This document shows positions 1 to 11,149 of a stretch of 64,000 nt of DNA, one piece after another. Made by a program: the position numbers and the translations under genes. Where the stretch lies: the NCBI GenBank assembly GCA_018105865.1, contig CM030837.1, positions 8,070,725 to 8,134,724 on the forward strand, given 5' to 3'. The notes under the pieces were generated by a model. The model had not been told where the DNA came from. It ran no database searches and worked only from the letters and a program-made list of their open reading frames with translations. The DNA is from Metaphire vulgaris. Taxonomy: Eukaryota; Annelida; Clitellata; Crassiclitellata; Megascolecidae. Every line of letters begins with the position of its first letter. Within the stretch, counting starts at the first letter, position 1.

Positions 1-840
1 CTGTACCCTGTCTCTGCGCAACTGCACGTGTCTCGGAAAAGTTTTTAATACCGAATGTTGAGGACTGGACGTACGAATGATATTCAAGACCAATAGAATA
101 AATGTTTTTGCGGCAATTTTGATTTCTCTCGGGTAAAATGTGCCAACCCTCTCAGAAAGAATATGGCCCCGTAAGCTGATGGTCGAAAGGATTGAACGAT
201 GAGCGGAGAGCACGTATGGAAGAGGTCCGTCGCTAAAAGGCGCTGCTTTCGTTTGGCGGAGTTCTTCAGCTAAAATGCTGTGCTGGCAATTCGCGGACAC
301 TTTACTCTAACCACTGAATTTCATAATTCTTTGGCAGAAGACTGTGTTTAGATCTCAATGGGAAGAAAACGTTTCTTACGGACCTACAGAACAAACCGCC
401 GCGCCAATTATCATGACAACTGTTCTGAAGTCGCAGTTTATTTTTGAGTTTTCGCTGTTTAATTTAAGCTAAATTTTAATCTGACATCTAACAATTTTTT
501 AAAATTAATCTTTTAAAATTTAAGGGGGATAAGATAGAAGGCGGTTTAATTCATTTGTGACGCCTTGACGGCTTGTTTTCATTGTTACGTCATACGACAT
601 AAAGGTTCACAATAGTCTGCGTCACTACCTCCGATAGTCAGTAACGTATTCAGAGGCGCGGTTCCAGAAACCAGAGATCAACGCTGCACAAAGCAACTTA
701 CGGTGTTCTGAAACAAGTTAGCCCTAAAACATTTATGCACTGCATAGCCTGGCTATGCATTATACCCTATAGGAGTACAGGCTTTTGTACTCTATAATTA
801 TTATGAAGATGAACGGTACTTGACCCAACAAGGGTTCAAT
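1..840. other. No gene or clear repeat seen
   Basis: I see no open frame with splice borders, no RT or transposase motif and no long repeat here. Composition is ordinary AT-rich non-coding sequence. Confidence 0.5.
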
Positions 841-847
841 GTAAGGG

Positions 848-983
848 CTTGTCGGTTAACTCACCGCCAACCTAACCCTAACCCAAACCATAACCCATAA
901 CCAAAACCCTAACCCCAAACTCTAACCCAAACCCTAACCCTATTGGCGATGAATAAACTATTGGCCGTGAATTCACCGACAAG
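848..983. repeat. Short TIR element with telomere-like core
   Basis: The ends are imperfect inverted repeats: CTTGTCGGTTAACTCACC on the left and the complement of GTGAATTCACCGACAAG on the right. Between them is a degenerate run of CCCTAA-type hexamers (about 875-945). No convincing target-site duplication was found. It is probably a small foldback or MITE rather than a true telomere remnant, because the array is bounded by matching inverted ends. Confidence 0.45.
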
Positions 984-1755
984 AACCAGATGAACTTCTA
1001 GGCCTATAACACCAGTTTGAATGCTCAATTGCCAATACGCATAATACCTTTCAATTTAGCATTCCAAAGTTCAGTTAGCTTATTAAGCGACTTGACAAGT
1101 TCTAAATGCCCATAATATGCTTTTGAGAAGAAAATAGTTACACTCTAGAAAATAAATATTGCAAGATTTAACCCTAGGAAGATTTAACCTAAGGAAAAAT
1201 CGTAGAAAAAGTTGACAAACTAATTTACTTTCAACTCCATTACACTTGATATGCACTGTCGGAAATGAAAATCTCTTCTTCTTCTTCTTACCCTGGCTTA
1301 TTGAAAAATAGACGGTCATCTGTTTGCTGTCCGGCCTAAAGTCCTGGATTTTAATTCGTTCTTTTGCGATTGCAGGGACATGTGTGCCATCGGCTCATAT
1401 AATGTAATGTATAGGATTTGTAAGGCGCTTCTTATAATTATTTCCACTCAGAGGCGCTCCTGGCATTGGAGTAGCTTCTATACAATACAAATTGACGCAA
1501 TAAAAGTCAACTTTTGGTTTTTATTTTTATGACTGATGTCTTGAAGTAAGCCTAGTCGTTTGACCGGCTGATCCTTTTAATAATTAATTAAACTCTAGTC
1601 TTCTATTCCGTTACCCGCGGCATGAGGCTTGTATAATGTTATATGGATTTTTTAAAAGGTAATTTAGAGCTGCGTTAAATTATTGCCAACACAGCTGGTA
1701 CTTACGACGGTAATCTTGAGGTCCATCAGTTCGATACACTTAAGATAGTCATGCG
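984..1755. other. No gene seen
   Basis: AT-rich non-coding sequence. Short frames here lack family motifs or splice context. Nothing else was recognised. Confidence 0.5.
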
Positions 1756-2093
1756 GTGCTAGAACAGAATGTCCGCGGACAAAATGTCACGGACAAAATG
1801 TCATGGGGACAAAATGGCAGTGAACAAAATGTCACGCGGGGACAAAATGTCACGGACGAAAGTGCGCAAAAATGTTTAAAATTTCAACAAATTACATTTA
1901 AAATCTCGCAATTTTTTGGCTTACTTAAGAGCATTGGTCGCGTTTCAAACACTAATTACTAATGGTTACTTTCTCTTGATTACTTATTTTAGTTTAAACA
2001 TTAATGTTGTTTGAATCCACGTGATTTATCTTTCATCGAGACTTTGTACGTTATATGTTGACCGATTTCAACAACCGGGATACAATCACGTAC

Positions 2094-2690
2094 TTAAGAG
2101 ACAATGTTGGCGTTTGAAACATTGATTCTTCTTCTTTCTTTCTTTCTTTCTTTTAGGTGCCATGCTGCGTCGGCGGCCACGGACTTCCACTTTTCTCGAT
2201 CTCTAGTGCTCCTCAGGAGTTCGATGTTATTTTCTATCCCAATTTCCTCACTCATTCTGTCTGTATATTTTAACCTTTGTTTTCCTCTTGATCTTTTGTC
2301 CTCCACCATGTCTGTCACTGCCAAGTTCTATAATCCTTCTTTCTTCATCACGTGCCCAAAATTTTCGACTGTCTTAACTTGATGGTAGTCATCAGTGACT
2401 GTCTCTTTCCCATCACCTGTAGTATTTCTTCGTTATCTTCGTTAGTTCTCTTGTCTGTCCATGGGACCTTTAGCATCCTCCTATAAAACCACATTTCTTC
2501 CGCTTCCAATTTCTTTTTCGTCTTTTTTTATATGTTCCACGTCTCAGATCCATATAACAAAACTGACCATACATAGCATTTAAGCACTCTGAGCCTTGTT
2601 TCTTTTAACCTTAATTGAAATTTTTCTTCGTTTGCCTCCCTGACTTTCTTCTTTATGTTTCTGTTTAAGATGTTTCTTTGAGTAAAAGAT
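2094..2690 (-). pseudogene. 3' part of an RTE-like LINE (RT C-terminal region)
   Basis: Reading on the minus strand, the frame passes through LRVLKCYVWSVLLYGSETW and continues to a basic tail with KRSRGKQRLKYTDRMSEE and REKWKSVAADAAWH. This is the typical C-terminus of endonuclease-reverse transcriptase LINE proteins. The ORF runs almost directly into an (AAAG)n tail at about 2125-2155, as RTE-like elements with very short 3' UTRs do. Stops and frameshifts upstream show it is dead. It lies head to head with the RT core at 2730-3420 on the other strand (see findings). Closest relative in the window: 46340-47290. Confidence 0.75.
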
Positions 2691-2729
2691 GTATCAAAAA
2701 ACAGAAAGATCTTTACTTATGCTTTATTG

Positions 2730-3420
2730 ATTATTAGAAAGCCTTCGATAACATCAAACACGAAGACCTATTTGAAAGCCTGAATAAAGCAGGAATCGAC
2801 GGAAAAGACAAAATATTAATAGCGGATCTATACTGGAAACAGAAGGCAGCTATTAGACTAAATGGGGAAATAGGGAAAAGGATAAAGATCTTAAAGGGAT
2901 TGAGACAGGGGTGCGGACTATCACCAGATTTTTTTTAACTTGTGCGGGGGGGAGATATTCGAAATGATTAAGGAGATGGAAGGTATAAGGATAGGAGGAA
3001 AATATCAATAACATAAGATTTGCGGATGATACAACACTGTTAGCCTTCTCGGAAAGTGAGCTGCAGAAACTGATGGACAAACTAGCAGAGGAAAGCGAGA
3101 GAAACTTTGAGAAAAGGACTAAACATAAACATAAAGAAGACCTTCACCATGGTAATCACAAAACAAAAAAGTGCCGAAATGCAAGACCTTATTAAACGGA
3201 AATAGAACAAGTAACTTATTTTAAATATTTGGGAAGCATTATTACAAGTGATGGAAGAAGTGATAAAGACATCGTAACAAGAATGAGTATGGCAACATCT
3301 GCCTTCATGGAAATGAAACAAATCTTAAACGAACAAGAAAATATTAAAAGAAACAAGGCTCAGAGTGCTTAGATGCTATGTATGGTCAGTTTTGTTATAT
3401 GGATCCGAGACGTGGAAACA
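2730..3420 (+). pseudogene. RT core fragment of an RTE-like LINE
   Basis: The plus strand encodes motif A (KAFDNIKHEDLFESLNKAG), then the GLRQGCGLSPDFF block and, after a frameshift, the active-site block RFADDTTLLAF. It ends at a YGSETWK motif near 3420. Several frameshifts and stops interrupt it. It matches the RT part of the element at 46340-47290 and is the missing upstream half of the 2094-2690 fragment, but in opposite orientation. Confidence 0.75.
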
Positions 3421-3619
3421 ATTAATCAGACATTAATGAGGCTAGCATTCATCGAAACTTTAATTACTTAAACATTGATGTGTCTCGCGTTTGCTTGAAT
3501 TATCTTCCAACTTCAACCTCATAGATCCGTCCTTGGGTCTGTACTGTTCAGCCAAGTTTACATCATATAACATTGTTCCTAAATAAATGTCATAAATGTA
3601 AATCACCAACTCTATGCTT

Positions 3620-3990
3620 CTAAGCCAATGATACTCAGCTATTCGTTCCTTTTACCTTTTTTATTTAACACATCTATCGCCTATCTATTATCACTTCAGC
3701 CTCCTCCACCCACACGATCGACGTCTCATCTCACTCTTTCGCACCCAGTGAATCAGTCATCCCTGATAATCTGCAACCGTGCCTTTGCATGCGCTGCACC
3801 TGAACTTCTGAACTCGATCCCAGCTTCCTCGCGCAGCCTTAGACACTGCAAACAATGAAATCTGAATCTCACTTGCCACAATTTCTTCATTATCTCCTCA
3901 TGTCTTCAGATCTAAGCTTAAATCCACTATATTTTATTTGCATACTTACTTTTATTTAGCCTACTTAACTCAACTTCAATGAGATAGGCC
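3620..3990 (+). pseudogene. CR1/L2-like LINE 3' fragment
   Basis: The frame reads TRSTSHLTLSHPVNQSSL, then ICNRAFACAAPELLNSIPAS, matching the C-terminal block of the LINE at 5260-6598 (there with WNSIPASLRSLRH). Only the last part of the ORF and part of the 3' region are present, in plus orientation inside the 1756-4135 transposon. Confidence 0.7.
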
Positions 3991-4135
3991 TACAGATGAA
4001 TTCTAATGATTATCTCCCGGGGGTTGCAAAGAGCATTATGCCTAACCGCCTAACGGTCCACACAATACATCAAAGATTAAAAGTTGTGACATTTTGTCCT
4101 GTGACATTTTGTCCTCGGTCATTTTGTCCGTCCAC

Positions 4136-4515
4136 GAGTTAATACCGGTTCGGTACGAAATTATAGGCCTATGTCAATAGGTCTATGCAGCAATTTTATC
4201 CGCACATTTTGGTATTTTCGTGATACATTTCGCATTTTTCGCTATTTTTTGGAACCGCCGGCACCTGTTTGGATGACCTTTTTCGCTCGTCAACCGTTTA
4301 TGAGAAAATGTGGAGTTCGCTATCGAAAACGATGCAATTTTCCCGCAATTTCCCCATATATATGGCCGCACTAAACTGCAATTTCCGCATGTAAGGGAGT
4401 CTAAGTAGGAATCATAAATAGGAAATTTCCACACTTCCCCCCCCCCGCAATTTTAAAAACTCCGAGTCCCGCACTTTTCCCGAAAAATCCCCGTGCTAAA
4501 TCGGTATTACTAATA
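4136..4515. repeat. Probable MITE
   Basis: The ends read TTAATACCGGTTCGGTAC and GTGCTAAATCGGTATTA, which are imperfect inverted repeats. The interior has a GATGACCTTTTTCGCTCGTC stretch (about 4273-4292), one instance of the recurrent module described in the findings. No clear target-site duplication was seen. Confidence 0.4.
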
Positions 4516-4759
4516 ACAAGAGACTAAACTTTTGTCAGTTATTTTAAAAATGGCAATGGACATGCTGCTTTTGCTGCATCATTTCAGTGTAGGCATTTTG
4601 ACATTTTATTTTGATATTTTCATTTTGATTTCTGCCTTTTTCAATCTGTTATTCTCACTGCACATATATACAATGTATGATAAACGTTTAAAAGTTTCTT
4701 TACAATAATAATTATTAATATAAACGATCTAGTGACTCAACGTTAAGAAGTCATACAAC

Positions 4760-4930
4760 CAGGGTGCGATTTGTGACCTGGAGCAGTGGGGGGGGGGACA
4801 TGTCGAGCTTGGAAAGATGTAGTTGTTGGGGAAATGTAGCAGTGATGGGATGTAACTGTGGGGGATGTAGCAGTAGGGAATGTGGCTGGGCAGTGGGGGG
4901 GATTCCCCTTCCCCTACAAATCGCGCCCTG
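4760..4930. mobile_element. hAT-type MITE
   Basis: The terminal inverted repeats are CAGGGTGCGATTTGT and ACAAATCGCGCCCTG. The flanks CATACAAC (left) and CATATAAC (right, one base displaced) form an imperfect 8-bp duplication. The interior is G-rich with no ORF of interest. Confidence 0.6.
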
Positions 4931-5259
4931 CCATATAACCGAACTGAAGAGAACTGATTAAGACGTCTGATTCGACTTTTGACCTGCATTTGACCTTTGA
5001 CTTTCACTATGCGATCGCTTATTCTTAAATCGCTCCCTAGAACAAGCAGTACAACCAGTCTTTCGAAATTTTCTTATAAAGTCGCAAAATGCAAATTCTT
5101 TTCTCGACAAATTATCTTTCGCACAGTAAAAAATATAGCTCAACGCAACACATTATAGTTTCTAGAGCCACTGTGATAAATGAGCGCCGTTATCAAGCAG
5201 TGCTTTAGGTCTTCGTCTATTTCTTCATTTCGACAAAAGTGCCGACCACTGGAAGGATA

Positions 5260-6598
5260 ATAGTAAGTAAGTAAGTAAGTAAAATCTCGTAAACTTCTAC
5301 AGCGCCCCGGAAAGCAGCACAGCAGTAGCTGCTTATTCTTATGCGCTTAGTCTTTCTTGAAATAGCTATAGCCAGGGTGGTTTGTCGGCCGGGCAAATGT
5401 CAGTGTATCCATGAGGCGGCTGGTCAGGTTGTTGTTGCTATGGGGGAAATGACTTTTCGAATAGGAAGGTTTTAAGTTTAGACCTAAAGGCTTGAGGAGA
5501 CAGTGAAGGAATTAAAGGAAATGAGGATTCGGAGCTTATTGTTTGACCATGTCGTAGGCTGCGGAGGGAGGCTGGAATTGAGTTCCAAAGTTCTGGTGCG
5601 GCGTATGAGAAAGCGCGGTTGCAGATTTTGAGTGATGACTGATTTAACGGGCGTGAAAGTGTGAGATGAGATGATGATCGTGTAGGTCGGGGAGGCTGAG
5701 GCGTTAAGAGTTTACGAAGGTAAACCGGTTTTGACGAATGAAGTGAACTGTAAGTAATCGTTATTATCTTGTACTGTATACGTTCAGATATTTTAAGCCA
5801 GTGTAGTGTCTTCAGTATGGGTGAAATATGGCAGAACTTTGGTGATTTGGTTACTGCTCGGGCTAGTGCATTTTGAATTGATTGTAATTTATTGATGGAG
5901 GTTTTTGGGAGGTTATAGTAACGGGAGTTGCAGTAATCTAGTTTGGAATGGACTATTGAAGTGGCGATTGTGGATGCAGTTTTGGTGTCAAGGCAAGGAC
6001 GGAGGCGACGTAGATCGCGAATGTGGGCATAGCAGGATTTCGATAGTTGGGAGATCTGTGATTCTAAATTTAGGGATGAATCAATTTTGAAACCAAGATT
6101 TTTTGCAGTTGGAGCAGGGGTTATTGTGGTATCTGGAGTCAGGACTAGCTTGGGACTGTCAATTTTTTTAACTTGTTGGGGTAGACCTATTAAGAGGAAT
6201 TCAGTCTTGGATGGATTAAGAGCAAGGAGGTTAGATGACATCCATGACGAAATAGACGAGAATGCTGATTCAAGCAAAGTAATTGATGTGTCAAATGAGG
6301 ATGGCGAAAAGGACAGGAATAACTGAGTGTCGTCGGCATAGAGTTGGTGATTCAAGTTGAGGGAATTGATTAAGGATGACAGTGGTGTGGTATAGAGACT
6401 GAACAATACAGGCCCTAGGACGGATCCTTGGGGCACTCCGAAGTTTACGCTATGAGATGATGAGGTTTGTTTGAGACACGAGACTTGGAAGGAACGAGAC
6501 TTGAGGTAAGATTTGAACCAGTGATGAGCTTTGTCGGATATGCCGAACCAGAGGGAGAGTCGCTCGAGTAGAATATTGTGATCGATAGAAAACTGATC
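5260..6598 (-). pseudogene. 5'-truncated CR1/L2-like LINE (RT, 3' UTR and tail)
   Basis: An open minus-strand frame from about 6598 to 5438 encodes the C-terminal two thirds of a LINE RT. It begins at FSIDHNILLERLSLWFGISD, followed by GVPQGSVLGPVLF and the catalytic YADDTQLFLSF. Then come thumb and C-terminal blocks: AKNLGFKIDSSL, KLDYCNSRYYNLPK, LKTLHWLKISERIQYKI and APELWNSIPASLRSLRH, ending KTFLFEKSFPP. The RT N-terminus and endonuclease are missing (5' truncation). The 3' UTR (5437-5264) contains the block that complements GGCGCTGTAGAAGTTTACG and ends in a short (ACTT)n tail. The ORF is uninterrupted over 332 codons from the conserved region, so the insertion is fairly young. Solo 3' ends of the same family occur at 13205-13335, 57085-57235 and 62165-62215. 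Confidence 0.9.
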
Positions 6599-6599
6599 G

Positions 6600-7225
6600 T
6601 AGTCTATTTATTGCTGCCAGTAAACAGGTTCAAAGTCCAACCTCAAGTTTTGTCTACTTGGTCGAAGTGTGCTAGATTTTTCAACAACCATGCGGGTCAC
6701 ATTGCGGGTGCCATGCTACTACATGTACAAGACCAAGATTTCACCCCTCTCGCGTCGACCCTGACGATGTTCAACCATTATACCATTTAAATTAAACACT
6801 GTTCGCGCTCATCTGCTGTACAGTAGCGAGGTGGATGCAGCTTCCGTATTTATTCATGCAGCTCTTTATTGTTTAAGGCACTTAGTTTGCATTTCGGAAT
6901 CAGTTTTTCACGGCAGAAAAATAATTACCGGTAATCGATCGACTGCCAAGTTGATTCAGTCTGTTGTTCCGTCGACAATGAATGTTGTAAAATAGTGTGT
7001 TTTGATCCTAAAAATGCTCTCTGGAAATCAAACTAGTGTTTGCGAGCGAGGATCAGAAGTGAATCGAATTCGACCACAAGCAATCGTCTATGTGTCTAAT
7101 GCGTCGTTTTAGTGCGAAAATACTTGTTACCCGAAGTACGCATGCGTTATTTTTTCACCGCGTCTTTATTGTGTGGTTGAAAGACTGAAAGTGGACGACC
7201 ATAACTATCTGCATCTAAAGGGCTG
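6600..7225. other. No gene seen
   Basis: Non-coding sequence between the LINE and a TC microsatellite. Nothing was recognised on either strand. Confidence 0.45.
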
Positions 7226-7226
7226 C

Positions 7227-7268
7227 CCTCTCTCTCTCCCTCCGTCCGTCCCTCCGTCCCTCCTGTCA

Positions 7269-7336
<68 letters not shown>
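7227..7336. repeat. (TC)n microsatellite
   Basis: An almost pure CT dinucleotide run. The Ser/Leu-rich reading frame through it is an artefact. Confidence 0.95.
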
Positions 7337-7337
<1 letters not shown>

Positions 7338-7454
7338 CTCAAAATCATCCGTTGCCATCTTCAACTCGATTCTGCTGTTAATCAAATAAAACGGTCTTCT
7401 TATCGCCTTGAAATCTGCGCATCATGTATTCGCTTCCAATTAATTCATCGCTTA

Positions 7455-7785
7455 GGATGACAGAACGTGCTCTTGTCACTCGCCAACCAGTTTCAGCGGA
7501 GTCAGTTTTGTGACAGACGAAAACCGTGGACTATTAAAGAGAACCGCTGCCCTGCGCAAAAGAGCGGACGAGGTCCTCGAACCCCACTCCGATCTCGAGA
7601 AAAAGGCTGCGTGAGTACGGGCAACGGATAAGACGACTAGCATTCCTCTGAGGAAGGAGTTAAGGCGGTCGCAAAAGCAATCGACGGAAGGGCGAAGGTC
7701 AGCGTCGCTTGACAACGAGACGAATCCTATCTTTTCTGTCAACCAAAATGTCACCCAGCCGGTGACTTCGGACGTTATATATATA
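7455..7785 (+). CDS. Candidate coding exon of unknown identity
   Basis: Directly after a possible acceptor (ATTCATCGCTTAG|GATGAC) a frame runs about 150 nt to a TGA at 7609-7611 and then stays open to about 7776. The first part reads DDRTCSCHSPTSFSGVSF, then ENRGLLKRTAALRKRADEVL and EPHSDLEKKA. It is helical and charged and uses balanced codons, unlike the surrounding AT-rich DNA. The context GC|GTGAGTACG at the TGA is a good splice donor, so the exon may end there. Alternatively the TGA arose by decay of a CGA codon in a longer exon that continues KTTSIPLRKELRRSQKQSTE. The right border is an (AT)n run adjoining two MITEs. I do not recognise the family and no partner exon was found. It may be chance. 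Confidence 0.3.
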
Positions 7786-7805
7786 TATATATATGTATAT
7801 ATATA
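7776..7805. repeat. (TA)n microsatellite that received two MITEs
   Basis: TA runs flank both following elements (7776-7805, 7992-8006, 8578-8585), consistent with one TA microsatellite split by two insertions. Confidence 0.8.
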
Positions 7806-7991
7806 CAGTGGCGGCTCTAGGATTTGGCAAGTGGGGGGGCGTTGGGGTGGCAACTTCTAATCATGTGGGGGCCAACCATTTGTTGTTTAATGTATGTAGC
7901 ATTAAGTATATGGTCCCAACTGGGGGCCACTGGGGGGGCAGGCACTCAATAGGGGCACGGCCCCCCTGGGTCCCCGGTGGAGCCGCCACTG
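7806..7991. mobile_element. hAT-type MITE, CAGTGGCGGCTC family
   Basis: Perfect TIR cores CAGTGGCGGCTC and GAGCCGCCACTG. The flanks are TA repeats, so the 8-bp duplication (TATATATA) is only consistent, not diagnostic. A second copy in opposite orientation at 38392-38587 has a perfect GCGTGCAT duplication, which establishes the 8-bp target size for the family. Confidence 0.85.
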
Positions 7992-8006
7992 TATATATAT
8001 ATATAT

Positions 8007-8577
8007 CAGAGATGGGCACAATTAGACAAAAATCTAATCAATTAGAATTAGAATTAGTTGCTTCTAGCACCTAATTGATTAGCATTAGAATTAGTTCTAC
8101 ACTTTGTTTAATTAATTAGAATTAGCATTAGCTGCTGTCTAATCAATTAGAATTACAATTAGATTGTCGATGTTCGCGATACAGTTAACACACCATGCAA
8201 AACAGTTTTAAACTACTAATTTAATATCAGCAGTAATTGCATGCAGCTGCAAATGGTTGGAAATGGCTGGCATTTCCAGTTGTCAACAGCAATCACACAA
8301 AACACTTAATCTATCAGCTGTAAGTTTTTCCTTGCTAATGCTACCATGATCATCTCAGCGTTATACTATGAGCATGCGTTTCAACATTATTTTCAGGCTG
8401 CCTCGGATGGCTAATTGTCATGTAATTAAAAAATAATTACAATTAGCAGGTAAATTCTAATTGATTAGAATTACGATTAGCTGATAAAATTTGCCAATTG
8501 ATTACAATTAGAATTAGCTGGTCATCTAATCGATTAGCTAATCAATTACTTCCTAACTGATTAATTACCCATCTCTG
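8007..8577. mobile_element. hAT-type MITE, CAGAGATGGG family
   Basis: TIRs CAGAGATGGGCACAATTA and TAATTACCCATCTCTG, with ATATATAT on both sides. The ends are filled with tandem TAATTGATTAGAATTA-like units on both arms. No coding capacity. Confidence 0.8.
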
Positions 8578-8585
8578 ATATATAT

Positions 8586-9389
8586 CACCCACTCTATCCG
8601 TCACGAAACTGATTACACTGAAACTTGCTGGCGGATGGCTAGGGCCAATGCTATTTGTGGATGGTACGAGCCGGTACGGCGTACCGGAAAATCTGTAAGC
8701 TAGTCTGTATTTTTCTCGAATCATCACGTTAAAAAGTGTGGTGAAAAATTTAAGCTTTTAACTGCATCTTTTGCTGCCTTTCTCTTTCCATTTGATTCTT
8801 CTGCATTTTATTTTATAAATTATATATAATTTATACACGTATTATTACCTCACATATATACCGAGGGCCAAAAATACATATAGGCCTAGCTATACTCAGT
8901 ACCTTATTTGAAAGAAATATTTTTAAAAATAAATAAAAACATAAAAATTCCGATTTTACGACAAGCTAGCTCGTTTTGACGGTTTGAACGCAATTAGCCA
9001 AGTAAATGCATATAATAAAGCTTATACGGATCATTTATAAGGGCCTATGATGGCAGCAGATGATGGGTTTTCTGGCTTCATTCAGCGTGTTGTTTTCCTT
9101 ACATTCGTTGGTCAGGCGACGCGCAGATCAGACATCAAGAAAGTTCTGAGCATTACCAATTGTGTTCCAGAACTAATTCAGTCTAAATTAGTTAATTTAT
9201 TATTGCTGCCATATGAGTTCTAGCATTTCGAGTGATGCATGGGCCTACAATAGAATTACGTGGGAAGCCTTAACTATCCAAATATTTGTCTTGTTAGGCC
9301 TAAGGCCCATAAAATTCGAATTATAATAATATCGTATTTGCGGCACGAGAGCAATGAGAATTTTGCAAAGGACATGATTTTAAATATCC

Positions 9390-9390
<1 letters not shown>
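8586..9390. other. No gene seen
   Basis: AT-rich sequence with no supported ORF, inverted ends or LINE motifs. Confidence 0.45.
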
Positions 9391-9632
<242 letters not shown>

Positions 9633-9979
9633 TTGGAACTAATGTCGTCGTTTAAGTGTTCGCTTGTATGGGGGATACATATTAGAAACATCGAATGAAG
9701 TCTTAAATTAAAGAATGAAAATTTATTAGGCCCTAGACATAATAATTATTATGATTGATCGACTTCAAGTTTTGCTTAAATACACTTCTTTACTAAAGTT
9801 TAGGCGATCATTTCTGCTAAATGCCAATATTCTTATAGGAATTTTTGCTAGTAGCAAATATAGGTCAATTGCAGATTGGTATTTTTAGCTCGACGAACTT
9901 GCGATCTCCGGAACTTTAAAATCGGGGAATATTCAAATGAACACGCTTTTCGCGCTAAATGCAAATTATTGTCTGACTG

Positions 9980-10320
9980 CAGGCCCGTCGAGAGAAATTT
10001 AGGGCCCTGGGCAGAGCAGTTTGAAAATGTAGGCTTATATTTTTTAGACAGTGTCCTCAAAAAGTTCAAAAATTTTCAAAAAACACACAAGAATATACAG
10101 ATCAGGTGTGAAAAAGTTGTGATGACCTTTTTTGCTTGTTAGAATTTTTAGGACGTTAAGGCACAAGCAATACCTTGGAACCCCCCCCCCCCCAACTGCC
10201 TTAATGGTGTTCATAATAATAAATAGTATTGCATGAGATAACATTTTGCGACCCGCCCGGGCCCCCTACAGATCGCCGGGCCCCTAGGCATTTGCCCCCG
10301 CCCCTCTCTCGGCAGGCCTG
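9980..10320. mobile_element. hAT-like MITE, CAGGCCCGTCGAGAG family
   Basis: Ends CAGGCCCGTCGAGAG and CTCTCGGCAGGCCTG are inverted repeats. The sequence next to each end (AGGGCCC and GGGCCCCT) is also inverted. No clean target duplication is visible. It contains a recurrent module GATGACCTTTTTTGCTTGTT at 10121-10140. Related ends occur at 18020-18034 and 19676-20444. Confidence 0.65.
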
Positions 10321-10561
10321 CATGAATGGAAATTAATTTCTTTGATTGTTATTTTACTAAGGAATTGCAAACGTGAGTACATACAGTAGTTACTGAGATG
10401 CAAACACTGCCAGAACAACAAGCAAAAATTGACAATCGAAATCGATATTTCAACAATCTAAGAAAACAGAACCGCTACTCTGAACTGAGAAAGCTATTGA
10501 TCTCTATCGACTATAGAGATGCTGTAATAATGCGAAATTCTGAAGGTCAATGAATCATATG

Positions 10562-10768
10562 CAGGGCCGCCGAGATAAAAAAAATTGCGGGCCCTTAAGA
10601 AAAATTTATCAAGCCTCTGAAAAACCTGACAAGCAAAGAAAACGTTATCAACTCTCCAAAAACAGCCTGACAAGCAAAAAAACCTTAGCGTCTCACCGGA
10701 TCTGGGCCCCTGAAAACTCCATGGGCCCCGGTACAATGTACCGGCTGCACCCCCTCTCCTCATGCCTG
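10562..10768. mobile_element. hAT-type MITE with perfect 8-bp duplication
   Basis: ATCATATG occurs at 10554-10561 and 10769-10776. Ends are CAGGGCCGCCGAGAT and CATGCCTG (imperfect TIR). Two copies of the GACAAGCAAAAAA-type module lie at about 10628 and 10668. Confidence 0.8.
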
Positions 10769-10776
10769 ATCATATG

Positions 10777-11141
10777 TGACTCTTAGGTTCTGTTAGTTTA
10801 TGCCGCAATTGTCTTTGTCGCTGTTCCCTCACCCACTGACCTTGCTACATCTCCGATTATTTCACACTTTTCTTGGGGCGCGATAACATTTTGGCAATTT
10901 TTTGGTAAATTTTGCGATTTTTTGCACATTTCACAGTTATTTATTTATTTAATACATTATTTCTCCCTCCTGCCCCAGCCCCCCCCCCAAATAACGCCCA
11001 TGATCCACTTTCCTTCACCCTCTCAGCAGCGTGTATAAAGTTCTGTGCATAACATGACACTCGTTGGCTGACTTCCTTGGTTAGATTTTTACCTGTGCTC
11101 CAAGTGAGCAGAGTCTAGTTTCCTTCGTTATCTCTCACCGG
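10777..11141. other. No gene seen
   Basis: Short non-coding interval with C-rich and T-rich runs. It may contain remnants of the same MITE families. Confidence 0.4.
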
Positions 11142-11149
11142 ATGAGGCT

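Larger units (their letters stand above)
1756..4135. mobile_element. TIR DNA transposon (non-autonomous) hosting LINE insertions
   Basis: The left end (1763-1855) carries about five copies of a GGACAAAATGTCAC-like unit. The right end (4085-4130) carries three copies in the opposite orientation (GTGACATTTTGTCC). This gives inverted ends made of subterminal repeats about 2.3 kb apart. The interior holds no transposase. It contains a rearranged RTE-like LINE (2094-3420) and a CR1/L2-like 3' fragment (3620-3990), so the DNA element is older than both. The exact termini and the superfamily are not resolved. Confidence 0.5.

Noticed and set aside
870..945. Telomere end or chromosome fusion signature
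   Set aside because: The repeats are degenerate, short and bounded by inverted ends; similar cores at 53 and 58 kb lie inside transposons.
7609..7611. In-frame TGA as a selenocysteine codon
   Set aside because: There is no homology or SECIS evidence; a splice donor or CpG decay explains it better.
7476..7853. 125-codon minus-strand frame
   Set aside because: It runs across an (AT)n tract and into a MITE, and has no family features; the plus strand is the more plausible coding strand.
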